From Pseudomonas sp. LS-2 (lineage in GTDB: Bacteria > Pseudomonadota > Gammaproteobacteria > Pseudomonadales > Pseudomonadaceae): a stretch of 36,496 nt of DNA. Positions 15,926 to 22,814 of the stretch are shown here, one piece after another. Each line of letters begins with the position of its first letter. Position 1 is the stretch's first letter. The notes beneath the pieces were generated by a model, which saw nothing but the letters and a program-made list of their open reading frames with translations, did no database searches and had not been told where the DNA came from. The DNA lies in assembly GCF_003605735.1 (NCBI RefSeq), contig NZ_QXTJ01000017.1:37540-74035 (forward strand), given 5' to 3'. The position numbers were made by a program, and so were the translations under genes.

Positions 15926-16053
15926 AGCGCGCTTCGACAAGGTGGAGCGCCACCCGGCAGCTCCCACGGCCTGCGGCCAGAATCAAAACCCTGAGCGCGC
16001 TTCGACAAGGTGGAGCGCCACCCGGCGCCACCCACGGCCTGCAGCCAGAGTCA
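15893..16053. repeat. 68-bp tandem repeat, about 2.4 copies
   Basis: Copy 1 is 15893-15960 and copy 2 is 15961-16028; they differ only at the last two bases. A partial, more diverged third copy runs 16029 to about 16053. Each begins CTCCCACGGCCTGCGGCCAG and continues through CCCTGAGCGCGCTTCGAC and GGTGGAGCGCCACCCGG. The unit extends the end of the composite repeat next to it, so it probably arose by local duplication of the repeat's edge. Confidence 0.9.
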
Positions 16054-16396
16054 AAGGCCGGGCTGCTACAGATGGGCCGTCTGCTGGCAATTGGCTCACG
16101 GTTCACAAACCCATGACGCCTTCATGTCAATTGCCTGTCTGAAAGCGATTGCACCCTTGCGCAGTGCCCATCGGTCAGCTAAAAGCATGTAAAACTTTTG
16201 GTGACCTGTGAGTCATAACGGGCATCTTCACTGTATCGTGCTTGCAGGCAATGAAGGCATCAGGCTGATTTCGGAGAACTTCTGAACGCCATTACGTCCT
16301 GACGTTGCCATTTTTTTCGGCCTCAAGCCCCGGATTTTCAATGCCCCGCCTCATGGCGACGGGTGATGTTCAGCAGTTTTTGATTGGGAAGCCATG
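16054..16396 (+). other. Non-coding leader region upstream of the KAS III gene
   Basis: No gene is supported here. An 8-bp perfect inverted repeat, GGCAATTG (16086-16093) and CAATTGCC (16128-16135), encloses a 34-nt loop. The stretch 16180-16330 is more AT-rich than its surroundings and is the likely place for the promoter of the next gene. I could not find a convincing sigma-70, sigma-54 or FliA motif with correct spacing. GGGAA at 16386-16390 is the ribosome binding site. Confidence 0.5.
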
Positions 16397-17329
16397 ATGA
16401 TTGGCATTAAGAGCATAGCGAGTTACGTGCCTGCAGCCGGCGTCGACAATTACGCGCAGGGTGCCAAATTCGGGAAGGATGAAGACTTCATCCTTGGCAA
16501 GATCGGTTCTGCTTTTCTGCCACGCAAGGACGACACACAGGAAACTTCAGACCTGTGCGTCGAAGCAGCCAACCAGTTGTTCGCCAACAACCCGCAGCTG
16601 TCGCGGGACGCCATCGACGCAGTGATCGTCGTCACCCAGAACGGCGATGAAGAAGGCCTGCCACACACCGCTGCCATCGTTCAGCACAAACTCGGCCTGC
16701 CGACCCACGTCGCGGCGTTCGACATCTCCCTGGGGTGCTCGGGCTACGTTTACGGCATCTATGCGCTGAAAGGGTTCATGGAAGCCGCCGGTCTGAAAAA
16801 CGGGCTGCTGATCACCGCCGATCCGTACTCCAAGATCGTCGACCCCGAAGACCGCAACACCACCATGCTGTTCGGCGATGCGGCCACCGCGACCTGGATG
16901 GGCGAAGACGCACCCTGGCAACTGGGCAAGTCGAAATTCGGCACCGACGGCGGTGGTGCGGAATTTCTCAAGACCACCAACGGCAACTTCTTCATGAACG
17001 GCCGTCAGGTGTTCAACTTCGCGCTGGTCAAGGTGCCTGCGCACCTGAACGAACTGCTGCATGACTCCGGCCTGCAATCCTCGGACATCGACGCGTTCTG
17101 CATCCACCAGGGCAGCGCTGCCATCGTCGACGCCGTGGCGCGCCGCTTCGAAGAGGGCAGTGCGCCCGAGAAATTCGTCAAGGACATGCTGGAGACCGGC
17201 AACACGGTCTCGTCGAGCATTCCGCTGTTGCTGGAAAAGCATGTGCTCAACGCGACCTGGAAGCGCGTGGCCCTCAGCGGTTTTGGCGTAGGATTGTCCT
17301 GGGGTTCGGCGATCATTTATCGTCCCTGA
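16397..17329 (+). CDS. 3-oxoacyl-ACP synthase III-like (KAS III, FabH family)
   Basis: Condensing enzyme of 310 aa with a thiolase fold. The full FabH catalytic triad is present: Cys114 (SLGCSGY), His237 (CIHQGS) and Asn269 (ETGNTVSSS). A housekeeping FabH would not be expected here. KAS III genes are known beside fliC in other Pseudomonas flagellin glycosylation islands, for example in P. syringae, where the flagellin sugar carries a 3-hydroxybutanamido group. A role in making a short acyl group for the glycan is therefore plausible, but inferred. The ATG at 16397 is preferred to ATG 16394 because GGGAA is then 6 nt upstream. Its own terminator follows, so it is a monocistronic unit. Confidence 0.88.
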   Translation: MIGIKSIASYVPAAGVDNYAQGAKFGKDEDFILGKIGSAFLPRKDDTQETSDLCVEAANQLFANNPQLSRDAIDAVIVVTQNGDEEGLPHTAAIVQHKLGLPTHVAAFDISLGCSGYVYGIYALKGFMEAAGLKNGLLITADPYSKIVDPEDRNTTMLFGDAATATWMGEDAPWQLGKSKFGTDGGGAEFLKTTNGNFFMNGRQVFNFALVKVPAHLNELLHDSGLQSSDIDAFCIHQGSAAIVDAVARRFEEGSAPEKFVKDMLETGNTVSSSIPLLLEKHVLNATWKRVALSGFGVGLSWGSAIIYRP

Positions 17330-17344
17330 TCCTGTTCCATCCGC

Positions 17345-17377
17345 AACGGTGACGCTGATCTTCACGTCACCGTTTTT
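17345..17377 (+). terminator. Rho-independent terminator after the KAS III gene
   Basis: Perfect 10-bp stem, AACGGTGACG (17345-17354) with CGTCACCGTT (17365-17374), a 10-nt loop, and a run of five T (17373-17377). It separates the KAS III gene from maf, which must have its own promoter or rely on read-through. Confidence 0.85.
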
Positions 17378-17413
17378 GCGTTCTGCTATCCTCGCCCGAA
17401 AAGGACTGCCGTC

Positions 17414-18709
17414 ATGAGCGAGATACTTCAGCGCAACCTTGCTGTCATTGAACAGCGTTGGCCCGAAATTGCGCTGCGGCTGTCTGCCGAAACCCCCTCA
17501 TCCGTTCCCGTCGTGCTTGTCGAAGGCCGGGCGTGGACCGTAAGCGTGGCCGGCATCCAGCTCACCAGTCGTCACGATCACCTTGCCGAAGCGCAAATCC
17601 AGGCCGCCAGCCTGCCCGCCAACTGCCCCGTGGTTCATCTCTATGGCACCGGCCTTGGCGATCTGCAACGCGTCCTGCTGCAAGCCCAAACACTGCTCGA
17701 GCTCCAGATGCACATCCTCAATGGCGCGCTGTTCATGCAGGTATTGCGACTGGTGGATCAACAGGACTGGCTGACCGATCCGCGCGTCGTGCTGGGTTAC
17801 GCCGACGAACATGCCGAGATTCAGTTGCCGTTCTTCGCGCTCCCAGCGGAGCTGGTGCTGGCCGACGATGCCAACGCGCGGATTCGTGATCGGCTGGTCA
17901 GCGAAGTTCACGTGACCTTCACCAATCAGGATTTCTCGGCGGACAACCCGGACAACCTCCAGAGACTGGAGCAGGGCAGGGCACTGCTGGAAGCCGACAC
18001 CGATGTCGCCACGCTGTTCGGCACCCAACCAGGCCGTGATGTGTTCGTCATCGCCACCGGCCCAAGCCTGCAACAGCATCTGCCGCGCTTGCTGAGTACC
18101 TGGCAACGCGCCGACAGGCCGCTGTTCATCTGTGTCGACACCGCCTACGTGCCGCTGCGCAATCAGGGGATCAAGCCCGATCTGGTGGTCAGCATCGATC
18201 ACCGCATCAGCACCCGCCACCTTCCGCCGTCCGACACTCGCGACATCGCACTGGTCTACCTGCCACGTCAGGAAGCCGCGATGCTCAAGGCCTGGCAAGG
18301 GCCGCGCTACGTCGGCTATTCCTCCAGCCCGGTCTACGCCGATATCCGTAAACAGATCCCCAGGGCTACGCTGCATGTGGGCGGCAGCGTGATTCATCCT
18401 GCCATTGATCTGGCAGTGAAGATGGGTGCAAGCCGCATCACGCTGTTCGGCGCCGATTTCGCTTTCCCCGGTGGCAAGACCCACACGGGCTGGCAGGACG
18501 GCGATCTGGGGCCGGAAATGAACATCGCCAGACACTGGGTGCGCGACGGTCGTGGGAACAAGGTCAAGACACAGCTCAATTTCCGCAGCTACCTCATCGA
18601 ACTGGAGCGCTACATCGTCAAGCATCCTGAAGTGCAGTTCTTCAACACCAGCCGCGACGGCGCGACCATCGTCGGTGCCGAATTTGACCCAGACTGGACG
18701 GCCTCATGA
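17414..18709 (+). CDS. Maf-type motility-associated glycosyltransferase (DUF115)
   Basis: 431 aa with the DUF115/MAF_flag10 core from about residue 205 (DVFVIATGPSLQQHL with Gly-Pro-Ser at 216-218; NQGIKPDLVVSIDH; LHVGGSVIHPAIDLAVKMGA; LFGADFAFPGGKTH). Maf proteins are required in several polar flagellates to move pseudaminic or legionaminic acid from the CMP donor onto flagellin. That fits the complete CMP-Pse pathway upstream and the flagellin genes downstream. AAGGA (17400-17404) precedes the ATG at 17414. The stop overlaps the start of the next small gene (ATGA). Confidence 0.9.
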   Translation: MSEILQRNLAVIEQRWPEIALRLSAETPSSVPVVLVEGRAWTVSVAGIQLTSRHDHLAEAQIQAASLPANCPVVHLYGTGLGDLQRVLLQAQTLLELQMHILNGALFMQVLRLVDQQDWLTDPRVVLGYADEHAEIQLPFFALPAELVLADDANARIRDRLVSEVHVTFTNQDFSADNPDNLQRLEQGRALLEADTDVATLFGTQPGRDVFVIATGPSLQQHLPRLLSTWQRADRPLFICVDTAYVPLRNQGIKPDLVVSIDHRISTRHLPPSDTRDIALVYLPRQEAAMLKAWQGPRYVGYSSSPVYADIRKQIPRATLHVGGSVIHPAIDLAVKMGASRITLFGADFAFPGGKTHTGWQDGDLGPEMNIARHWVRDGRGNKVKTQLNFRSYLIELERYIVKHPEVQFFNTSRDGATIVGAEFDPDWTAS

Positions 18710-18963
18710 AAACACCTGCATCGCTCATCGACGAGGCCCGTCGCTGCGCACAGTTGTTTCGCCTGGGACGGGATATCGAGGCCGCGCTGAAGATGGTCGA
18801 TCTGGTAGACGCCGCTGTGCCGATATTCGCCGACTCCCAGGAGCGACACGCGGCCTGGGCCCATGTCCTTGGCGCGATCCTGCAATGTCAGGAGCGGCAG
18901 GACTGGATCGGGGTGGCGGACTGGCTGGAATATGACCTGGTCGGCTTGCTCAAGGCGTACTGA
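18706..18963 (+). CDS. Small unknown protein coupled to maf
   Basis: 85 residues, not recognised. The protein is Leu/Ala-rich and predicted mostly helical, with no signal peptide or membrane segment; it ends in a Trp/Leu-rich stretch (DWIGVADWLEYDLVGLLKAY). The ATG at 18706 overlaps the maf stop (ATGA), so it should be made together with Maf and may assist it. A helical adaptor or chaperone-like role is speculation. It has no homology to FliT or FliS that I can see. Confidence 0.7.
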   Translation: MKTPASLIDEARRCAQLFRLGRDIEAALKMVDLVDAAVPIFADSQERHAAWAHVLGAILQCQERQDWIGVADWLEYDLVGLLKAY

Positions 18964-19011
18964 CTGACCACCGCACCCCCTCATGCGATTCGATATTTTC
19001 AGGACTTCCAC

Positions 19012-19677
19012 ATGACGAAACCGCTCAATATCCTGACCCTGGGGCGTGACGGGTTGGTGGCGTTTACCACCCGGCAATTGGCGAACCTGTTGCCTGACGG
19101 ACGCGAAGAGCAGGCCCGCGTTTTGATTGAGCAATATATAGACCAAGCCCTGTCCCGTTTGCATGTCTGCATCAATGCGGTCAAAACCTGGACCCCGGAC
19201 GCATTCAACTACTTGCACTCCTCGCAGTACTGCACCTATCTCTATTACCTGTCCAATACGGTATGGCGCGAAACCGGCACGACCGAAGTGCCCACCAAAC
19301 TGTTTCTGCTGAATAAGGCCCTTAACGGAATCGATCTGTTTTATGAGATCCATATGCCGGAGATCTTTTTCATCGGACACTCGACCGGCATCGTATTCGC
19401 CAAGGCCACTTACTCCAACTACCTGGTCGTCTACCAGAATTCTACCGTCGGTAAAAACCACGGTATCGCACCGGTACTTGACGAGGGCGTGATTCTCTAT
19501 CCCAACAGCGCAGTGATCGGCGGCTGCCACATCGGCAAAGAAGCACTCATCGCCCAAAGCGTGAGTGTCATCAGCACAGACGTCGCTGCGGGCTGCATGG
19601 TGTTCGCCGGCGAAGACGGGTTGATACAGAAACCGTCGAAGCGGCGGATCATTGAGGACTTCTTTCGTTTTTCATAA
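19012..19677 (+). CDS. Hexapeptide-repeat acyltransferase (CysE-like LbH fold)
   Basis: 221 aa. The N-terminal half is helical (DQALSRLHVCINAVKTW). From about residue 110 the sequence shows degenerate left-handed beta-helix repeats (EIHMPEIFFIGHSTGIVFAKA, SNYLVVYQNSTVGKN, GVILYPNSAVIGGCHIG, EALIAQSVSVISTDVAAGC), the layout of serine acetyltransferases and of glycan O- or N-acyltransferases. True CysE is unlikely given the context between maf and fliC. It more likely acylates a flagellin sugar, perhaps with the acyl group made by the KAS III enzyme. A terminator follows at 19747. Confidence 0.75.
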   Translation: MTKPLNILTLGRDGLVAFTTRQLANLLPDGREEQARVLIEQYIDQALSRLHVCINAVKTWTPDAFNYLHSSQYCTYLYYLSNTVWRETGTTEVPTKLFLLNKALNGIDLFYEIHMPEIFFIGHSTGIVFAKATYSNYLVVYQNSTVGKNHGIAPVLDEGVILYPNSAVIGGCHIGKEALIAQSVSVISTDVAAGCMVFAGEDGLIQKPSKRRIIEDFFRFS

Positions 19678-19746
19678 GGGTTAATGTTTCCCGATAAGTA
19701 AAAGTCGTGGAAAAGTCCTACATGGCGTCACAACTCACCGTTAATC

Positions 19747-19772
19747 AACAGTCCGAATGGGCTGTTTTTTTT
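19747..19772 (+). terminator. Rho-independent terminator at the end of the glycosylation island
   Basis: Stem AACAGTCC (19747-19754) with GGGCTGTT (19759-19766), one G-U pair, a GAAT loop, and a T run to 19772. It isolates the first flagellin gene from the island. Confidence 0.85.
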
Positions 19773-19864
19773 GATTTTTTTTAACCTCCGTGTATTTAAG
19801 GACTTAGCGAAATATTCATCCGACATTTGTCGTGATGGCACTGAGTGTGTGGCTGGAAAGTTGT

Positions 19865-19891
19865 TAAAGCCCTCTGATGCATCGTCGATAA
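19865..19891 (+). promoter_or_regulatory. FliA (sigma-28) promoter of the first flagellin gene
   Basis: TAAA (19865-19868), exactly 15 nt, then GTCGATAA (19884-19891); the consensus is TAAA-N15-GCCGATAA, so there is a single mismatch. This predicts a 5' leader of about 73 nt and late, filament-stage expression dependent on FliA. Confidence 0.82.
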
Positions 19892-19970
19892 GGCCCATGT
19901 AGGTTTTCCGGGAGAAAGGGACTTCCCCGCTTTAGAAAACCAGCCGTTTCTATCAACGAGGGAATTCAAA

Positions 19971-21122
19971 ATGGCTTTAACCGTTCATACCAATAACGCT
20001 TCACTGTCTGTTCAACGGAATCTCAATCGGTCCTCGGATGCATTAAGTCTTTCCATGTCTCGTCTTTCTTCTGGTCTGAGAATCAATAGCGCAAAGGACG
20101 ATGCTGCAGGTCTGCAGGTGGCCAACCGCCTGACGATGCAGGTCAGGGGGTTGACCGTGGCAGCGCAGAACGCCAACGACGGCATCTCCATTGCGCAAAC
20201 AGCCGAGGGCGCGATGAAAGAAATGACCAATATTCTGATGCGTATGCGTGACCTCGGTCTTCAAGCCAAAAATGGCAACTACGACGCCAAGTCGCGAGAC
20301 GCGATGAACCAAGAATTTCAACAGATGAGTCAGGAGCTCACGCGCATATCCAAAGATACTAAGTTCGGCAGTGGCTTGAGGCTTCTCGATGGCTCGGCCG
20401 GAACCTTGACGTTCCATGTGGGCGCTAACACTGGGCCGAGTGAGGAAATCAGCCTGACGCTTGATCGGGACATGTCGACGGAGTCGCTGTTGAAGCCTAC
20501 GACAGCAATCGCTGCGGAACCAGCGGTGGCTGGGCAAACCACTGGCTCCAAGGGCGTGAATGCAGGCGAATATACTCCGCTGGCCATTGATGGAACCGGG
20601 CATCGTAATACGTCGACGACCTTTACGGCGGATACTGCATTGACAGATGCGGTCACCACTAAGCAGGGCGAGTTGCAAACAGCAAAGGATGCATTCACCC
20701 AATCCACTGCAACGGATGAGGCAACGCTTGCGCCTCTGAGGGAGGCCGTTGCCAAGGCAAGTCAGGAGCTGGCTGCCGCTGAGAATGCCGTTACCGAAGA
20801 CATCAAGATCCAGCGGGCATTGAATAACAAGGCGATGGGGGACAACATCGATAATGTGATCAACGTCTTGAGCCATGCGATTGGACTGATCGACGAAGCC
20901 ACCGCAGAGCTGGGTGCCAAACAAAACCGGTTGGCGGCAACGGTCTCTAACATCAGCAACGTCATCCAGAACGTTTCCGTGTCCCGCGGGCGCATCCTTG
21001 ATGTGGATTTCGCGGCCGAAACAGCTGAGATGACCAAACAACAAACCCTCCAACAAGCCTCGACCGCCATCCTCGCCCAGGCCAATCAGCTGCCGGCGGC
21101 GGTATTGAAGCTGCTTCAGTGA
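19971..21122 (+). CDS. Flagellin 1, long divergent paralogue
   Basis: 383-aa flagellin with intact N-terminal (about 1-165) and C-terminal (about 300-383) D0/D1 helices, including [32 protein letters not shown] and the C-terminal QANQLPAAVLKLLQ. Compared with the flagellin at 21415, the central part (about 175-300) is much longer and mixes a Thr/Ser-rich stretch with a charged, helix-prone segment (TKQGELQTAKDAF; EAVAKASQELAAAENAV). Codon use is mixed (TTA, CTT, CGG, AAT, TCA are common), unlike the strongly biased second gene, suggesting lower expression or later arrival. GAGGGAA precedes the ATG at 19971. It could be a minor filament subunit or a segment-specific flagellin. Confidence 0.93.
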   Translation: MALTVHTNNASLSVQRNLNRSSDALSLSMSRLSSGLRINSAKDDAAGLQVANRLTMQVRGLTVAAQNANDGISIAQTAEGAMKEMTNILMRMRDLGLQAKNGNYDAKSRDAMNQEFQQMSQELTRISKDTKFGSGLRLLDGSAGTLTFHVGANTGPSEEISLTLDRDMSTESLLKPTTAIAAEPAVAGQTTGSKGVNAGEYTPLAIDGTGHRNTSTTFTADTALTDAVTTKQGELQTAKDAFTQSTATDEATLAPLREAVAKASQELAAAENAVTEDIKIQRALNNKAMGDNIDNVINVLSHAIGLIDEATAELGAKQNRLAATVSNISNVIQNVSVSRGRILDVDFAAETAEMTKQQTLQQASTAILAQANQLPAAVLKLLQ

Positions 21123-21306
21123 TTTCCATGCCTCTATAGGCCACGCCGTAACCGGGCGCGTTCCAGGGCGTGCCCGGTCTTGAATCCGTTGGCAGTCAGG
21201 TGGTTATCGTTGTGATTAAAGCTTATGGGAGTCGCGCCGAAACGCTTTGTAACCCCCGTCAAAAGCAGGGGTGGCGCTCTGGTGGCAAAAAATTTTCAAA
21301 TTGCCC
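21123..21306 (+). other. Spacer between the flagellin genes with a GC-rich hairpin
   Basis: A hairpin at 21152-21177 (CCGGGCGCG pairing with CGTGCCCGG, one G-U) follows the flagellin 1 stop but lacks a strong T run, so termination is uncertain. GGCAA (21284-21288) and TTGCC (21301-21305) flank an A/T stretch directly upstream of the FliA -35 element; this may be an AT-rich upstream element. No gene is seen. Confidence 0.45.
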
Positions 21307-21333
21307 TCAAGCTCCTTCCAGATACGACGATAA
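21307..21333 (+). promoter_or_regulatory. FliA (sigma-28) promoter of the main flagellin gene
   Basis: TCAA (21307-21310), 15 nt, GACGATAA (21326-21333), close to the fliC promoter form TCAAG-N14-GCCGATAA known in Pseudomonas. The transcript would have a leader of about 75 nt. The sequence after the -10 (TACGTAGGTTCTC) resembles that after the flagellin 1 promoter (CATGTAGGTTTTC). Confidence 0.82.
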
Positions 21334-21414
21334 ACATTACGTAGGTTCTCTAGGCCACACCCGGCGCTTGCCAGGGCCGGAAAGCCGCAGTACCCAACCA
21401 ACGAGGAATTCATC

Positions 21415-22272
21415 ATGGCTTTAGGCGTAAACACCAACGTAGCTTCCCTGGCTGTTCAGAAGAACCTGAGCCGCGCTTCGGACGCACTGTCGACTTCGAT
21501 GACCCGTCTGTCTTCCGGTCTGAAAATCAACAGCGCCAAAGACGACGCCGCCGGCCTGCAGATCGCTACTCGCGAAACTTCGCAAATCCGTGGTCAGACT
21601 GTAGCAATCAAGAACGCCAACGACGGTATCTCGATGGCTCAGACCGCTGAAGGCGCTCTGCAAGAATCGACCAACATTCTGCAGCGTATGCGTGAACTGG
21701 CTGTACAAGCACGAAACGACACGAACAGCACTGCTGACCGTACCGCTCTGAACGCTGAATTCGGCCAGATGTCGGACGAACTGACTCGTATCTCGGCTTC
21801 GACCAACCTGAACGGCAAGAACCTGCTGGACGGTTCGGCTGGCACCATGACTCTGCAAGTAGGTTCGAGCACTGGCTCGGCCAACCGCATCGACCTGGTT
21901 CTGAGCTCCAAGTTCGACGCCACTTCCCTGTCCGTGGCAAGCGGCTCGGTAGCCATCACCGGTACTGCTGGTAGCACCGGTACTGCTTCTGCCAACATCG
22001 ACAACGCGATCACCGCTATCGACGCCGCTCTGGCATCGATCAACGCCACTCGTGCAAACCTCGGTGCTGCGCAAAACCGTCTGAGCAGCACGATCTCCAA
22101 CCTGCAAAACGTCAACGAAAACGCCACCGCTGCACTGGGTCGTATTCAAGACACCGACTTCGCAGCTGAAACCGCTAACCTGACCAAGCAACAGACTCTG
22201 CAACAGGCTTCCACCTCTGTTCTGGCCCAGGCTAACCAGCTGCCATCCGCTGTACTGAAACTGCTTCAGTAA
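21415..22272 (+). CDS. fliC: Flagellin 2, probable main filament protein
   Basis: 285-aa compact flagellin: N-terminal D0/D1 ([38 protein letters not shown]), a short Ser/Thr/Ala-rich central region (about 175-200, containing [20 protein letters not shown]) and the C-terminal helix ending [14 protein letters not shown]. The central Ser/Thr positions are the natural candidates for O-glycosylation by the island's enzymes. Codon use is highly biased (CTG, AAC, GCT, ACC), as in abundant proteins. GAGGAA precedes the ATG. Its own FliA promoter lies upstream and a strong terminator downstream. Confidence 0.97.
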   Translation: MALGVNTNVASLAVQKNLSRASDALSTSMTRLSSGLKINSAKDDAAGLQIATRETSQIRGQTVAIKNANDGISMAQTAEGALQESTNILQRMRELAVQARNDTNSTADRTALNAEFGQMSDELTRISASTNLNGKNLLDGSAGTMTLQVGSSTGSANRIDLVLSSKFDATSLSVASGSVAITGTAGSTGTASANIDNAITAIDAALASINATRANLGAAQNRLSSTISNLQNVNENATAALGRIQDTDFAAETANLTKQQTLQQASTSVLAQANQLPSAVLKLLQ

Positions 22273-22290
22273 TATCGGATCGTGAGTTTT

Positions 22291-22327
22291 GGCGGGGGAG
22301 TGTGCTTGCGTACTCTTCCGCCTTTTT
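22291..22327 (+). terminator. Rho-independent terminator after fliC
   Basis: 11-bp stem GGCGGGGGAGT (22291-22301) with ACTCTTCCGCC (22312-22322), two G-U pairs, a 10-nt loop and TTTTT (22323-22327). flaG downstream would depend on read-through or an unseen promoter. Confidence 0.85.
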
Positions 22328-22347
22328 ACTTTGAGAGGTGAGTGGAC

Positions 22348-22737
22348 ATGGACATCAGCACCAGGTTGAACTTGTCTTACCCAGCGGTGCAGTCTGTGCA
22401 ACCAGCGCCAGTGGTGTCTGACAAGCAGGCCGTGGCACCTCACGTCGTTTCTGCTCCGGCTCCTGCCGCGAAATCGGAAACGGCGACGAGTAAAGACTCC
22501 AATGCCGATAAAGAGTCCAAGGACTTGAAAGCTGCCGTTCAGGAAATGGAAAAATTCTTTCAGTCGGTTCGACGCAATCTCGAGTTCTCGATTGACGAGG
22601 GTTCGGGGCAGGTCGTCGTGAAGGTGATTGCCACTGAGACGGGTGAAGTGGTTCGGCAATTGCCGTCTGCTGAGGCTCTGAAGATCGCCGACAGTCTGAA
22701 AAACGCAAACAGCCTGTTGTTCGACGCAAAAGTTTAA
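22348..22737 (+). CDS. flaG: Flagellar protein FlaG
   Basis: 129-aa FlaG family protein, usually encoded between fliC and fliD in polar flagellates and affecting filament length. The N-terminal half is Pro/Ala/Ser-rich and low in complexity. The conserved FlaG domain begins near residue 55 (AVQEMEKFFQSVRRNLEFSID; VVVKVIATETGEVVRQLPS). The ATG at 22348 is chosen over GTG 22342 because AGAGG (22334-22338) is then 9 nt upstream. The fliD start is 77 nt downstream. Confidence 0.92.
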   Translation: MDISTRLNLSYPAVQSVQPAPVVSDKQAVAPHVVSAPAPAAKSETATSKDSNADKESKDLKAAVQEMEKFFQSVRRNLEFSIDEGSGQVVVKVIATETGEVVRQLPSAEALKIADSLKNANSLLFDAKV

Positions 22738-22814
22738 CTGGCATGAAACGTGAACGCGGTTCTTTCGATGCAAGATGTTGTCAAAAGACCGACTAACCCT
22801 GGAAGGAGACTCAA

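Noticed and set aside
15732..16142. Several overlapping open frames after pseI encoding Arg/Pro/His-rich peptides (for example with ARHSHAGAWER)
   Set aside because: They lie wholly in REP-like and 68-bp tandem repeats, repeat the same peptide pieces on both strands, and lack ribosome binding sites.
16397..17329. Housekeeping fabH of fatty-acid synthesis
   Set aside because: There are no fatty-acid genes nearby; it stands alone between the pse genes and maf, as in other Pseudomonas flagellin islands.
19012..19677. Serine acetyltransferase CysE
   Set aside because: Only the hexapeptide fold is shared; the position between maf and the flagellins and the divergent N-terminal half favour a glycan acyltransferase.
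19671..19697. FliA promoter ending in CCCGATAA just after the hexapeptide acyltransferase gene
   Set aside because: The -10 looks good, but the -35 position reads TTCA and a terminator lies between it and the flagellin gene; the promoter at 19865 fits better.
22348..22814. Sigma-54 promoter for flaG-fliD
   Set aside because: No GG-N10-GC element with reasonable flanks was found between fliC and fliD.
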